This document shows, piece by piece, positions 1 to 11,599 of a DNA stretch of 64,000 bases. The notes under the pieces were generated by a model that was not told where the DNA came from, did no database searches, and worked only from the letters and a program-made list of their open reading frames with translations. Every line of letters begins with the position of its first letter. The stretch's first letter is position 1. Source of the stretch: Adenophora triphylla var. japonica. Its lineage: Eukaryota > Streptophyta > Magnoliopsida > Asterales > Campanulaceae. The stretch lies in assembly GCA_022495995.1 (NCBI GenBank), contig JAFEMH010002335.1:1-64000 (forward strand), read 5' to 3'. Made by a program: the position numbers and the translations under genes.

Positions 1-470
1 TCGGTTTCTCTAAGCTTTAGCTACCTCCTATCTCATTAAGATAAGTGAAGAACAGCTCAAGTTTTTCCAACTTTAGCTACTCCTCTATCTACCATAGGTG
101 AAGCACGCTTCAAGTATTCCAAACTTTAGCTACCTACATCTCATAGAAGTAGTGAGAGTACGGCAAGTTTTTCAACATTAGCTACCCCCTCCTATCTCCT
201 AAGATGAGAATAGCTGAGAAGCACTCGCCTCAAGTTTTCTGATCAACTTAAAAGCTACCTCTATCTCATAGATAGTTGAAGTACGCTCAAGTTTCCCAAC
301 TTTAGCTACCTCTATCTCATAGAATAGTGAAGTTGTACGCTCAAGTTTCCTAACTGCTTAGCTACACTTTACATCTCTCATAGATAGTGAAGTACGCTCA
401 AGTTTCCCAACTTTAAGCTACCTCTATCTTATAGATAGTGAAGTAGCAAGCATTAGTTTCTTCGGTGAGT
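1..470 (+). repeat. Tandem repeat, unit about 50-60 bp, 3' UTR of F
   Basis: About seven or eight imperfect copies of a unit containing TTAGCTACCTCTATCTCAT and GAAGTACGCTCAAGTTT. The left edge is cut by the window. A related array lies in element E at 16735-17235. No coding potential is evident. Confidence 0.85.
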
Positions 471-605
471 GACAACCTCCATTAATTGTCAATCGGGTGA
501 CAACCTCCATTAATTGTCAATCGAGGTGACAACCTCCATTAATTGTCAATCAGGTGACAACCTCCATGTTAATTGTCAATAAGGTGACTCCTCCATTGTC
601 GTCGA
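465..605 (+). repeat. Tandem repeat, unit about 27 bp, 3' UTR of F
   Basis: Four to five copies of GGTGACAACCTCCATTAATT plus GTCAATC. Single degenerate copies occur at the matching place in E, around 17278-17330. Confidence 0.85.
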
Positions 606-653
606 AACCTCGGGATCCTAGACATCGTTTCCTGAACTATCTAGTGAGACTTG

Positions 654-1330
654 AACTATGACCAAGTGAGCTTGAATTCCTCAGAGATACGTAGGTAGCC
701 TTTCATAAAGGAATCCGACCATCCGACCGCAGTGGTCACCCTCTTCCTTCATCCAACTCCTCAGGTGGTGAGGTAGCCTTTCATAAAGGTCCAGACCATC
801 CGACTCGTAGTGGTCACCCTCTTCCTTCAGTCACTCCTCAATGGTGAGGTAGCACTTTCATAAAAGGTCCAGCTTGATCCGTAACCGCGGTGGTCACCCT
901 CTTCCTTCATCACTCCTCAGGTGGTGAGCGGCCTTTCATAAAAGGTCCGGCCATCCAGACCACATTGGTCACCCACTGTTCCTTCATCACTCCTCGAGTG
1001 GTGAAATGGCCCCTCATAAATTTCCAGAGGAACGTCCGACCACCTGTGGTCACTTCCTTCAGTTACGGCATATCCCCGGTAGGATCAGTCACTTTGACCC
1101 CCTAGGTCACTTTCCTTCCATCTTCCTAGCAAGGTTGACCGGTTTCTGCTTCGCCCCATTCCCCGGTGGATCCACCCCTGAACTACGGCTATGGCTTGAT
1201 TCCCACCCTGGGATATGTAAGTAAGCCTACTTTAGAGTTAATAGACAATTCGTCATATATGACACCCCTTTTCCCCACGGATCTTTTCCTGAACTACGAT
1301 ACGGCTTGATTCCTCCGGATACGGTAGGTA
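654..1330 (+). other. Three copies of the ACTACG...CGTAGG hairpin motif
   Basis: Copies lie at about 654-696, 1181-1221 and 1292-1330. Each starts AACTA(C/T)G, has GGCTTGATTCC or a close variant in the middle, and ends (A)CGTAGGTAGCC or a close variant. CTACG and CGTAG can pair, and an inner stem can form, for example TCCC with GGGA at 1201-1213. The same motif appears in E, B and C, always between pol and the 3' LTR. Confidence 0.6.
690..1060 (+). repeat. Tandem repeat, unit about 75 bp, 3' UTR of F
   Basis: Four to five imperfect copies of a unit with GGTAGCCTTTCATAAAGGTC, a CCATCCGACC block, then TGGTCACCCTCTTCCTTCAT and CACTCCTC. A shorter version is in E at about 17415-17560. Open frames here are by-products of the repeat. 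Confidence 0.75.
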
Positions 1331-1443
1331 GCCTTTGAAAGATTCGGCCGCTCGACCACCTTGGTCACCCAATCCATCTTAGCGGTTACGCGAGTATGGA
1401 TCCTTTTTATCGACAACCAGCCCAGCTCACTCTTCAAGTAGAC

Positions 1444-1457
1444 GTTGCCGAGGGCTC
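1444..1457 (+). promoter_or_regulatory. Polypurine tract of F
   Basis: GTTGCCGAGGGCTC directly precedes the TGTAAG start of the LTR. The same GCCGAGGGGCT-type sequence precedes the 3' LTRs of E and B, which supports its role as plus-strand primer. Confidence 0.7.
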
Positions 1458-3267
1458 TGTAAGTACCCAAATTTGTCCTGGCTCATGCCTTCCGGTTAAG
1501 TTTCCCGGCAATTCCCGGACTTTCCTGCAAAGTTCAGGGCAATTTGGGAACTTTTCCAAACCTTCCGAGGGTGAGAAGGACTTGCTAGGAATTAAAATTC
1601 CACATAGTCCCTTCGCTCGAAAGGAAGAGCTTCTAGAAGGCCACCTTGCATGGTTATAGAAATAAGATTTGAGTCACTAAAGGATAAGACCGCACAACTT
1701 CATTAGCCAAAGGTTACGGCCGCACGGCTTCATTAGCCAATCCCAGGCTTCCTATAAATAGAGGCCTCCTCTATTCATTTTAAAAGGGAATTTTGAGCAT
1801 TGTTACTCTGCCAAAATACATCCACGAATTTCCAGAAAGCTGAGAGCTCCCAAAACCACCTCCCTCCTCTCCAAAATCCTTCCAAAGTTGCTCCTTCCTT
1901 AGGAAACTTTCAAGGAGATAGAGGAACACCACCATTGGTAACCTCTCCTCCCCTTTTCTTTAAAATATACTTGTCATACTTGCTATATTGATCTTTGCTA
2001 TTTATATTGCCATATATTTGCTTTATATTTGATTTATTGCCATAAAAATCAAGTCTTTAGTCATGTAGATCATAATACCCCCATTCCCCTATCACATGGG
2101 ATTCATGGAGGATCCATCCCAAGGATGAACAATAAGACCTCAAATGGCTTGTTCTAGGGTGGATCTCTCACATGATGATGTGAAAATAGCATCCTTTTCA
2201 TATAAAAATGTCATCTTTTACATTAAAAATGTCATCTTTATTCATGAATGTTATCCCCCTTCCCATAGACCTTGCTTCCAAGGATTTTACACCTAAATGG
2301 TTCATAAAGGACATAGGAAAGCCATAAAGGTCCTCCCTTTTCATTTCTAGTCCTAGTTTGCATCATTTTCATTACATATGGTAGTGTAAAAATGTCATCT
2401 TTACTTTACAATGCATTCCCCATGTCCCTCATGGTTGGATCACTCTCCAAGGATTGCCTAGTGACCTTCTTAAGGCACAAAAAGGCATAGGATGAGTATA
2501 AAGATCAAATCTTTATACTCCTCCCTTAGTCCCCTTTGGTACTTGGAGCATCTCTTGGAGTGTAATGGTGTAAAGGTCCTATCTTTACATCATTTCCTCC
2601 ACATAAAGATGCTATATCCGGATATCCCTTTAGAAAAGGATGAACTTGAGCCCCTACATCTCCGATCATCACTTGAGACGAGCATAAATGTCCCGACTAA
2701 GCTCAAATCGTCTCAAGATGTAGGATTGATGGGTAAAGGTCCTTCCTTTCTAAAGAGTCTCATCTTTGGACTATAAAAAAAGGTGTCCCTATCTTGATCT
2801 CATATGACCCAAGGTCTCATAATGATGATCATAAGTCCAAGATGAGAATGGGATCAAAGTCCATAACACATCAAAATCCAAGGAATCCCGAGCGATAACC
2901 AACTCATGGTTTATACGTCCGGAAGATAACTTGGCACATTCCCTCCTTTTTAAAAAAAAAACACATCCTACACACAAAAGCACAAAGGCAAGCATGAAAG
3001 TCGGATCTTGGGAGACTCGCTTCGGCAAGGCTCCTTGGGTGAACGACGATCCGTTCTTCCCAAGGGGTAACTTAACCTCCGGACCCAAATCCTTTTTTTC
3101 AAATTTTTGAGGAAATCAAAATGGCGTGGCGACTCCGTTTTTCAATTTAAACCGGATGTCTTCAAATCGATGTGAGGTGGTGACTCCCTTACACGAGAAA
3201 GCGGTTCCAACCATAAAAACCAATATCAAAATGGGAAAAGCCGCTGATCTTGGGCACCACATTCACA
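1458..3267 (+). repeat. 3' LTR of element F (1810 bp)
   Basis: It starts TGTAAGTACCCAAATTTG and ends CACATTCACA, giving canonical TG...CA ends. A TATA box (CTATAAATA) lies at 1752-1760, preceded by two copies of a CGCAC(A/G)(A/G)CTTCATTAGCCAA element. Near the 3' end, at 3124-3136, is the primer-like sequence GCGTGGCGACTCC. It is shorter than the 2095-bp E LTR. Confidence 0.9.
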
Positions 3268-3740
3268 CCGGTGTTCTTTAAAGCTGAAAAGGCACATGAC
3301 CGTGTAGCAGATTATGTCCCCACGGGAGTGGTGAAAGCGATCTTGGCTTGATCTTCCTCGGACATTTTGATGCGATTGTATTCGGCAAACCCATCCACGA
3401 AGGACTTTACCTCGAAATTTGTCGTGGTGTCGAGTAGCATGTCGATGTTGGGCAGTGGGAAATCATCTTTAGGGCTGGCCTTGTTGAGATCTCGAAATCC
3501 ACTTGCGGCATCGACCTTTCCATTGGCCTTGGTGACCGTCACGATGTTGGAGAGCCGAGGTCGGGTACTCAATTACTACGATGAAGCCGACGTGGAGCAT
3601 TTTCTCAATTTCTTCTTTCACTTGCAAGGACCACTCGGCTTGATCTTGCGTAATTTACGCTTGATAGGCTTGGATTACGGATCCGGGGGAATTACGTGCT
3701 CTACGATTGAGGGATCGAGTCTGGCATGTCTGATATGACT
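3268..3740 (-). pseudogene. Reverse transcriptase, N-terminal fragment (A)
   Basis: The frame at 3312-3572 reads LSNIVTVTKANGK, then DLNKASPKDDFPLPNIDML and FEVKSFVDGF. These are the finger and early palm motifs of Ty3/gypsy RT and align with C (49.9-50.1 kb) and B (33.5-33.8 kb). The YVDD motif is missing because F is inserted immediately downstream, at the point corresponding to TVMPFGLKN. The segment is frameshifted relative to its linker. Confidence 0.85.
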
Positions 3741-4740
3741 AGGCGAACACGTCAACATACTCTTTGAGGAGGTTTATCGGGGCTTCTTTTACGCATCGGC
3801 GAAGAAAGCGCCCACTTGTGTCTCTTTAGGCTCTTGCAATGACCCCGGAGTTCACTTTAGTCATGACCTCTTCGGCGGCTTGGGCCCGATTGTCCTCTTG
3901 GTCTGCTACACACTTACTTGAGAACTTCTTTAATGTATTGTTCATTTAATGTGTCTGCTTCTTTATCAAGTGAGTCATTATTAACGTCTTTTAAGTTGTT
4001 TGTTAACTTATTAGTTGTTAAATTGGCAATGAGGGGATACTCGAGAAAGGTCGGAATTTTCATTAAATGCGAACGGAAATACATTGTTGGCTATATTATC
4101 ATAGTCTTAGGCGTAAGGCCGTTGGACGGCTCGAGAGGAATGGACTTTGACGGAGCGGCTCGAGGGTTCGAGACCGGGTTTAGGGAGATATGGGTGCAGG
4201 CCAAGCTTGTCTTCCATTTTTGTCTGGCTTGCCCTTGGTCCGGTGAAAGTTTTCCAGTTTTTTAGTGGCATTGCTGGATGCTTGATGAGGGTTCGGGGGC
4301 CGAGAGGCTTGGCTTCTGCTGTCCCAATCATGGCGATCATGCTGTTTTTGGAGCCTAGGTCAATCAGGTTTGGCACCTCCATGACTTTTTCAAAAAGACT
4401 CTGTAGAGCGGGTCCACTGAGAGCGTCTTCTATGAATTCTGGTTCACTTTGCTTTGGAGTTACTGTCTCGAATGTGGCCTCGATGGCTGACCCGAACAGT
4501 CAGTTTCCTGTGAAGAGTGTCTCGAGTTGCTCTTCTATGTCTGGGATTCCTTTGAATGTGTACTCGTCTTTGAATTTGTGGTGGTAATTGGTCCAGGTAG
4601 AGGCTGTGATGTCGAGGAACGCTCCCCTTATCGGATTGGCCTTGAGTCCTGCGAAGCGGCTTAAGGTCATGTGCTAGCTTTTCCATCCTTTCTGTAGTCT
4701 CTGTGCTGACTTACCTGCTTCTTTCTCATCTTCATCAGTT
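3741..4740 (-). pseudogene. Pol linker between protease and RT (A)
   Basis: Several frames carry pieces aligning with the intact linkers of B and C, for example NSMIAMIGTAEAKPLGPRTL and HPAMPLKNW at 4107-4382. This is the spacer found between protease and RT in this family, of unknown function. It has frameshifts and is not translatable as a unit. Confidence 0.7.
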
Positions 4741-4885
4741 CCACTTTCGGTCCCCTCAGTTCTGCTGTCGGTTCCGCTGTCGGTCCCCTCAGTTCTGCTG
4801 TCGGTTCCCTTATCGGTTCCCTCAGTTCTGCTGTCGGTTCCCTTGTTGGTCCCCTCATTTCTACTGTTGGTTCCCTTGGTGAAGT
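4740..4885 (-). repeat. Coding micro-repeat: GTDSRTEGT-type linker (A)
   Basis: A 15-30 bp repeat encodes GTDSRTEG and GTDKGTDSRTEG units, about six to eight half-units, just downstream of the G-patch region. The matching place in C (about 51268-51350) has fewer units. The product is acidic, polar and probably disordered. Confidence 0.75.
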
Positions 4886-5021
4886 AATGAGCGAGGTCGA
4901 AATTGTAAGGTTGGAGGTTGGGTGTGCCGTTGGAGGTTCCCCTTTTGCGGGCTGCTGCCTTGGTGCGGGCGACCCTTTTGTTTTCTCTGATAACGGTTGG
5001 TGTTGGCACATAACCGAGCCC

Positions 5022-5971
5022 CTAGACTATAGTGTGGTCCTTGACTTCGATGACTTGGTGTTGGCCTTGTAACCTTTTGCGTAGCCCCAGTCCTGGGATG
5101 AAGTTCATGAGCTTCATCATCTTCATGGCGGGAGGGATTTTGTCTTGAAACAGTGGAATTTCCACGTTGCATATTTGGATCTTGGAGGTCTCCAAAGTGA
5201 ATCCAGTTAATGCCATGTCGTCATCATGCTTGATTTCTAACACTGGAATGCCGTTAGTGCTGGTCCCCTCGGTGGTGACGCTGTCGCCGTAGACTGTGGT
5301 TAGCTTGTTGCCTTGCATGAACTTGATATACTGGTGAAGGGTGGATGCCACGCCATTTATTTGATGCAGCCAGGGTCGCCCCAGGATGGCTGTGAAAGTG
5401 ATAGGAATGTCCAACACTTGGAATTCGGTGGGGATCATCCGTTTTCCGAACCAGATATTTAGAGTAGCAACCCCGAGAACTGTGCCGGAAGTGGAGGCGT
5501 AGGCCTTGACAATATGGACTGAAGGCTTCAGATCTGTCGGCTTGATGACAAGCAGGTCCATCATCGTGGCGGGCAAGACATTCATTCCGGAACCTCCATC
5601 TACCAACACACGAGGAAGGCGACGCTCGTCCAGCTGGACTGTGATGTAAAGCGCCTCATTGTGATCAGCCCCAAATTTTGACAGGTCCAAATCTGTGAAG
5701 GTGATAATGTTGCCGTAGTGGATGTTGCCGATCATTTGAATTACTTCATCCGGGGTTGCATCCACGGGGACCATGGTACGGGCCAGATTTCCTCTAGCTT
5801 GAGCTTGTGAGGATATGAGGATGTGAGCAGGGACCAAAGGGAAATGTTCGCTTGGGTCTGCTTGAGCTGAGTGAGGATCAGGTCCTCTTTCACGGAACTT
5901 GTGTCTTCGGGCAGGCCGGGTTGCAGTTCTGGCTCTGCTGGCTTTTTAGTGGCCTTAGGTGGTAATTGCAT
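5022..5971 (-). pseudogene. Second aspartic protease plus G-patch (A)
   Basis: A 271-codon frame (5837-5022) contains the retropepsin motif LVDGGSGMNVLP, followed by FQVLDIPITFTAILGRPWLH (the flap/ILGRPW region typical of Tat proteases). It ends in a G-patch-like segment, MMKLMNFIPGLGLRKRLQG. In C the same place reads GLGLGK, so A has lost a conserved glycine. The upstream TRSG and PPKATKKP spacer (to 5971) is in another frame. This protease is separate from the DNGS protease found in B and, as a remnant, at 23811-24473. Confidence 0.8.
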
Positions 5972-5974
5972 GGA

Positions 5975-7091
5975 TCTGACCCGATCGGGTCAGGACGCTG
6001 ACATCAGGTTTGGTCCCTTCTGAATAGGTCGCTCTGAGCTGAGCCATAGTTAGAGGAGGATTCCTCGAAGCATAGGGCCATATGTATTCTCTCAATTTGT
6101 TGACTGTAGACGCATTCTCGGGAGCTTTGGCAGCTTCCGGATTCTATCCTAGGATAATGGCTTGGGTGCCTCTGTGGGGAGGGAGTTTATGGTTTGCCGC
6201 AGCTGTTCGAATGTTAGTGCGCAACAGTGGTTGACCGAGGCGGCCCGTGCATTGCGACCCTCCGGGGGGGAGGTTAGAGAGTTCTTGGTTCATGCGAATT
6301 GTCTCTTTGATCTCTTCCACGGTATACCGCACTTCTTTCCTTCTTGCTTGAGCATGCTCGGGGCATTACGGAGTTGAGTTTGGCGATAGTCATGGTTTGC
6401 TAATTTTCCTCCACTTTTAGCCCAGATCAGCTTTCTTGCAGTAGAGCCTACGTCGAGAGTTAGCGCCTGTGTTTCTTCCCACGTGAGAATAGCCAGTGCT
6501 TCCTTGAACTGTATGCGGCAGTCTAGATAAACTTTCATCGGGGAGAGCTTTCTCTTCTACTTTAACTGGGTGGCGAGTATGTCGGAAGGTGAGTGCACGG
6601 CTTCCTGAACATCTGCCCATGTGTGCCATTCTTTGTCCCCGATTGATCGTTTACGTAAACAAAGGCCCATTGCGTGGAATCTCCTTGAGTAGTTGCTGGA
6701 GATGTATTTCCATCTTTCTTTTCTTTTTTAATAGACCTTCCTCTCTCAGTTGGCCTTTTAGTTTGAGAGCGGAAATGATCCGTCCCCATCCTCCCAGGAC
6801 CCTTGGGATTCCGGTTTTGTTGACCTCATGCCCGGCTTGGAAGAGAATGGTTTCATCGTCTTCGTCATCGCTTTCACAGAGAACTTGCTTTTCTTGGGGA
6901 GATAAGCGCTGTTACTCTTCATGCTATTTGGCTAGGTATTCCTTGTGCTGTGCCATTCCATCTCCTAGGTCATCGGGATCGTTGACCGCCCTCCCTTGCC
7001 AGAGGGGGTTGGATGAGAAAAGACGATAATCCAGGAAGTTGCCGTGAGCAAAACCCTTGAGGTCAAAGGCGGTCTAGAGTGGCCTCTAGCT
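5975..7091 (-). pseudogene. Unrecognised coding block, downstream half (A)
   Basis: Frames at 6144-6332, 6290-6538, 6417-6789 and 6965-7162 are frameshifted remains of sequence that is more continuous in C at 52.5-53.8 kb. C reads MEVYLDCRAQFKEALAILTW and LTLDAGSTARKLIWAKSGGK there. I recognise no family. The block is absent from B, where the flanking pol sequences are adjacent. Confidence 0.6.
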
Positions 7092-8078
7092 TTACGTACG
7101 AAGGCTTGCTTGTGACACTTTAAGGGCTTGGTCCTTGTGAGTCTTACGAGCTTGGTTCTCATCCCAGAGACGGTTCTCTTGAGCGGCTAGTTCCATGAGG
7201 GCTTTCCTTGCGAGAGCTAAACAGTCTCCGTAGGTGCGCGCCGTCTGACTAGTGTCTAGAACTATGATCACATCCAAATCACCGAATGGCGGAAATACTT
7301 GGATTATATTGATGAAGGAAGTCGGGCTGGGACATTCCATGCGGCCCTCGATCTCAGTTACCAAGAAGTTCGCCCATATCTGCTTAATTGAACCCACGGG
7401 GGTATTGAATTCTGTGATGTTGATAGTCTCGTGATCTCGCTGGATTGCCAAGTCTATCAGAGCTAGCAGTTTGCTGGCGGGATGCCTGAATCTGTGGTCG
7501 TGACGACTGGGAGCAGGATCGAACTTGAGCATGTTGATGCTGAGGTGATCATTCCTTTCTTCGGAAGCCGGATCTGTCTTGCGGGGAAGACTCTTACAGA
7601 TGTTTTCAGGGTGGCTACTGGAACCGTTCCCGAGGTTGATCTGATTTGTAGCAGGGTGAGGAGCTCTATCTCCTTTGCTGATGCCCTTGGCCTTGGAGGC
7701 GCTCTTGGCTGTAAGCTTAACTGACGGCACGGGCCGGTTGCCACTGGGGCTGGTAGTAGGAAGTGATGATGAGCTTTGAGCTCGATTGGCCAGGGCCTCG
7801 TTTACCATGAGCAGGCAGTCGTCGAGGGTAACTTTGGCATTGCAGAATCTGATAATAAGGATCGGATCCTTAGTATCATCGGGATATCTGGAAAAGATAA
7901 TGTTGACGAAGTCGTCGTCGGTCACTTGATCAGAGGGGTTCTTTGTCGTGTTAACCAGTTGTTTCCATTCGCCGGATAACTGCCTGTACGGGATGTTGAG
8001 CTTGACAATTTCCATGGTATTGGAGCCCTTATCGTAGGTGACATCATCGGAACTGGTACCGTCCTCAAAACTGAGCAT
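7092..8078 (-). pseudogene. Unrecognised coding block, upstream half (A, 328 codons open)
   Basis: One uninterrupted frame starts MLSFEDGTSSDDVTYDKG, whose first residues belong to the B-like protease linker (B: HMLSFQAPD). It then departs into sequence absent from B, including EIVKLNIPYRQLSGEWKQLV, a Ser/Pro/Lys-rich middle and SKLLALIDLAIQRDHETINI. A gag-like or captured protein is possible, but nothing visible identifies it. The copy in C has a TGC-to-TGA nonsense change and a later frameshift. The openness of this frame suggests past selection. Confidence 0.65.
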
Positions 8079-8173
8079 ATGTATGTAGGGATCTTCTTGC
8101 GGATCTGCCGAGTCTTCAACTCCGGAGAGTCCTGATTCGTTGTCGTCTGACGGCTCAACCCAGATATAAGGAT

Positions 8174-8178
8174 GCCTC
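8174..8178. other. Target-site duplication of E, left copy (GCCTC)
   Basis: GCCTC lies directly before TGTAAG of the E 5' LTR and recurs at 23811-23815 directly after the E 3' LTR. Element C has an uninterrupted version of this site (CGCCTCGCATCCTGCTGCG near 54612), which confirms the empty site. Confidence 0.95.
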
Positions 8179-10121
8179 TGTAAGTACCCAAATCTGGCTC
8201 ATGCCTTCCGGTTAAGTTTCCCGACAATTCCCCGGACTTTCGTAAAGTTCAAGGGCGATTCGGGAACTTTTCCAAGCTTTCCAAGTAAGGAAGGGCCTGT
8301 TAGGAATCAAAATTCCATGCAGGACCTCACTGGAAAGGGGCCTTCTAGAATCTGCCACCTTGCATGTTTCTAGAAGGAAAATGGATAAGGCTTGTTCAGC
8401 CGTGCGACACAACTTGCCATAAAAGTTCTAGAATCTGCCACCTTGCATGTTTCTAGAAGGAAAACGGTTATGGCTTGTTCAGCCGTGCGACAGAACATGC
8501 CACTCCCATGCAGCTATAAATAGAGGCCTGCACCTCTCATTTTAGGGACCTCTTTTTCCACTCCTTGGCGTCACTCTGCCAAAATACTCTCAGGAATCAG
8601 TCTCTCTCCTCACATACCCTCTAAAACACACACTAATTCTCACAGTACACTCCCCATTCAATCAATCCAACCCCATTTCATATACCTACATAGAACCAAC
8701 GATTCTCCTCGAATAAAGGCTTGATATCAGCTCCAGAGGCTGATGTTTGAAGGCTCCTATATCTAACTTGATATAGGAGTCGTGGATCTTCAAGGGTAAC
8801 GCTCCCTATCTCCCTCTTTTAAACATGTGTAGTTTAATCAACTAAATAGCTTTAAATGTGATGTAATAGTTGAGATCTAATCATTGCATATTTATTTTAA
8901 GTCTCAGATCTCATAGATCAATGGTTGTTTTGCATATCATTAAATGTAATCAAATCATTTTGACATAGTTTTGCATAAACACTAGGGAAGAGTTTGGATC
9001 CCACATATCCATGCTCTCTCAAAGTGTTCATTATTGATGTGCATGCGCTCTAAGATCCATTTATGATGCAACTTGGCTATATTATTGCCTTGATGTGTCT
9101 GCAAACCTCAGTTGTAGGAGTTTCTGCAAATGGCTAATTGTGTCACGCGACACAACTTGCCATGCAAGTCCTGTGTCACGCGACACAACAGACCAGTATG
9201 CAGAGACTTCATCTTTTCAAGCTGTAATCTGATTTTTACCTTTTCCAAGTTATAATCTCATATCAATCTGCACTTAAAATATCATATTTGCATATAAAGT
9301 AGCATTCTTTGCATCAAAAAGAACATCTTTTCATATAAAAATGACACATTTTTGCATAAAGCAGCATCCTTTGCACTTAAAATGCCATTTTTACATACAA
9401 AATTGCATCCTTTGCATTAAAATCATTCTTTACATCAAAGAAGCATCCTTTGCAACCAAGTAGCATCCTTTGCACTTAAAATGTCATCTTTTTCACTAAA
9501 AGAGTCATTTTTTATCTTAAACATGCATTCCCTAGTCCCCATTGGTACTTGGAGCATCTCTTGGAACGAGATGGTGTAAAGGTCCTATCTTTACATCATT
9601 TCGTCCACCTAAAGATGCCATAGACGGATCTTCCTTTAGAAAAGGATGAACCCTAGCCACATATCTCCGATTATCACTTGAGACGAGCATAAATGACCCG
9701 AAAAAGTCCAAATCGTCTCAAGATGTAGGATTGATAGGCAAAGGTCATTCCTTTCTAAAGAGTCTCATCCTTGGACTATAAAAACGGTGTCCCTATCTAG
9801 ATCACATGTGACCCAAGGTCTCATCATGATGATCATAAGTCCAAGATGAGAATGGGACCAAAGTCCCTAATACATAAAAATCCAAGGAATCCCGAGCGAT
9901 AACCAACTCATGGTTTATACGTCCGGAAGACCACTTGGTACATTCCCCCCTTTTTTCAAAGCACACATCCCACACACGAAAACACTAAGGCAAGTATGAG
10001 AAGCGGATCCTGGAAGACTTGCTTCGGCAAGGCTCTTTGGGTGAACGACGATCCATTCTTCCCAAAGGGTAACTTAACCTCCGAACCCAAATCCTTTTTT
10101 TTCAAAGTTTTGAGGAAATCA
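8179..10121 (+). repeat. 5' LTR of element E, 3'-truncated
   Basis: It matches the 3' LTR from 21716 to about 23655 and then stops: after GAGGAAATCA the sequence switches to an A-rich stretch. The last 155 bp or so of the LTR, including the GCGTGGCGACTCC motif, and the primer-binding site are missing. Low-complexity stretches at 9290-9530 repeat CATCCTTTGCA-like words with T-rich spacers. Confidence 0.9.
8400..8525 (+). promoter_or_regulatory. E LTR promoter: repeated CCGTGCGAC elements and TATA box
   Basis: A unit containing TTCTAGAATCTGCCACCTTG and CCGTGCGACACAACTTGCCA is duplicated (element copies at 8400-8419 and 8483-8502), followed by TATA (CTATAAATA) at 8514-8522. The 3' LTR has the same arrangement with TATA at 22051. 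Related GCGACACAACTTGCCA copies lie further into the LTR near 9147. A near-identical 20-mer is at the antisense PMD promoter (20863-20882). Confidence 0.7.
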
Positions 10122-11370
10122 TTTGAAAAAAAAAAAGAGAAAGCTTTTTCCGAGAGGGTTAGCCTTCCGCCGCAGATCCGCTCCTCATACTTGCCCTAGT
10201 TCTTGCATTGCATTGCATGCATCCATGGTTCTTGGGAATTGTGCATATTCTGAAACTGAACAGGAAGCATTCTGGAAGCTGAAAAGGTGCCAAAAAGGCC
10301 GGGAAAGCAGCCTGCAGATCAAAGGAATTGGAACCTGGAAAGTTGCTTGATGCAGCCGTAAGACTTAATCCTCCACAGATTCGACCAGGGCGGCTTCATT
10401 GGCAATTCCACCAGGACAAAAATTGAGGTTAATCTGGCAGTCTTGGCAGCTTGGGGCTATTCAGTCCCAAGATTGACCGGGGCTCCCAGAAAATTTACGT
10501 GCTTATCTGCTGCATTTCCCCCGTCCCGAAAAATCATTCCTTTAAAACACATTCATGAAAATTTCTGTTTTAACTCAAAAAGGAATATTTTTAGGAAGCC
10601 GCACACTACGCGCACCTTATATATCCTGTACACTTTGCATGCACGTCCCTTTAACCCGGGATGGTTGTTCAGTTGCAGTCACGGACAACCTTACGATGCT
10701 CCCGGACGCGCACGGAATCATCCCAAACTCCCCATGGCAGCCAGTGTCGACCAATGCACAGTCCGTGTCACACGTTTCAAAAAACCGTGACTTTTGGTTG
10801 GTTTTTGGTCTAGTCCGTGTCATATAGCCCAGTTGCATACCCTCGTAAAGGTCAAACCTTAGCCCATGACGGAAGTCAAGATCTTTCGCGCAAGCGAAGC
10901 TCTGCCAAAATTCCGACAAGGAAAAATTGGCAAGATCTTGACTCCGGCATTGACTTTGACCTTGACCCGCACGGGATGCGTAAGAGTTGAGACCAAGTCC
11001 ATGCCAAAAATCCAAAGATCTTTCACGCAAGCGGAGCTCTGCCAAAATTCCGACAAGGAAAAATTGGCAAGATCTTGACCCGACATTGACTTCGACTTTG
11101 ACTCACGCACAGCGTATGCGACGAAGTTCAATGTGACACTGTGTCATTCGGCTTTTATCGCTCGACCCATGCCTTATCTTCTCGGACATTGCCGAAAAAG
11201 TCAAAACGTCATTCGCGCAAGCGAAACTCTGCCGAAATTCCATTAAGGCTGAAAGATGAGACTTTCCCGGCATTGCCTTGACTATAATCCGCATCGCTCG
11301 CGCGTTAAAAGTTCTTATGACCCGCTAGACCCGTTAGGAGCATTCTTCTCTCTCAGTCGGTGGGATCCGC

Positions 11371-11502
11371 GTACCCTATAGGACCCTCGCCCGGGGCTGT
11401 CCACCCTGGGAGGTCGAAATACAGGTGGAATACAAGGGGCTTATAGACGTAGTGACGGAGCACACTGATCCAGGATCTAGAGTAGTTGCGAAAAAGAAGG
11501 GC
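11371..11502 (+). other. Conserved leader element with TGTCC-loop hairpin (E)
   Basis: This stretch is almost identical to B at 30000-30131 and is recognisable in C and D. The core CCGGGG-CTGTCCA-CCCTGG (11391-11409) forms a 6-bp stem with a G-U pair. Conservation of leader RNA across families suggests packaging, dimerisation or translation control; this is inference. Confidence 0.65.
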
Positions 11503-11599
11503 AAACCCCCTTTTCCAATCAAATAGAAATAAATAAAAGACATTGTTTTAAGTAAACTTGAACAATTAACGGAATCATAATTACATGGTCCTATCTCTG

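Larger units (their letters stand above)
1..3267 (+). mobile_element. Element F: 3' end of a Tat-like LTR retrotransposon
   Basis: This is the last 1.46 kb of an internal region followed by a complete 3' LTR. The body lies left of the window. The internal part is noncoding: tandem repeats, three copies of a hairpin motif, then a purine-rich tract directly before the LTR. The LTR resembles that of element E (same TGTAAGTACCC start and ...CACATTCACA end, clearly diverged by eye), so F and E belong to one family. F ends inside the reverse-transcriptase sequence of element A; the right flank is CCGGT at 3268-3272. The matching left flank lies outside the window, so the target duplication cannot be checked. 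Confidence 0.85.
3268..8178 (-). mobile_element. Element A, downstream segment (pol), minus strand
   Basis: This is the degenerate pol of a Tat-like element read right to left: from 8178, the block absent from B, second protease with G-patch, acidic repeat linker, RT linker, then the first part of RT. It closely matches element C (54.6 to 49.8 kb). F interrupts it on the left. E interrupts it on the right, and it resumes at 23811. Many frameshifts and stops make it a pseudogene throughout. Confidence 0.85.

Noticed and set aside
7092..8078. Possible virus-derived coat or nucleocapsid protein
   Set aside because: Suggested only by helix-rich composition and position; no motif supports it, so it is left as unrecognised.
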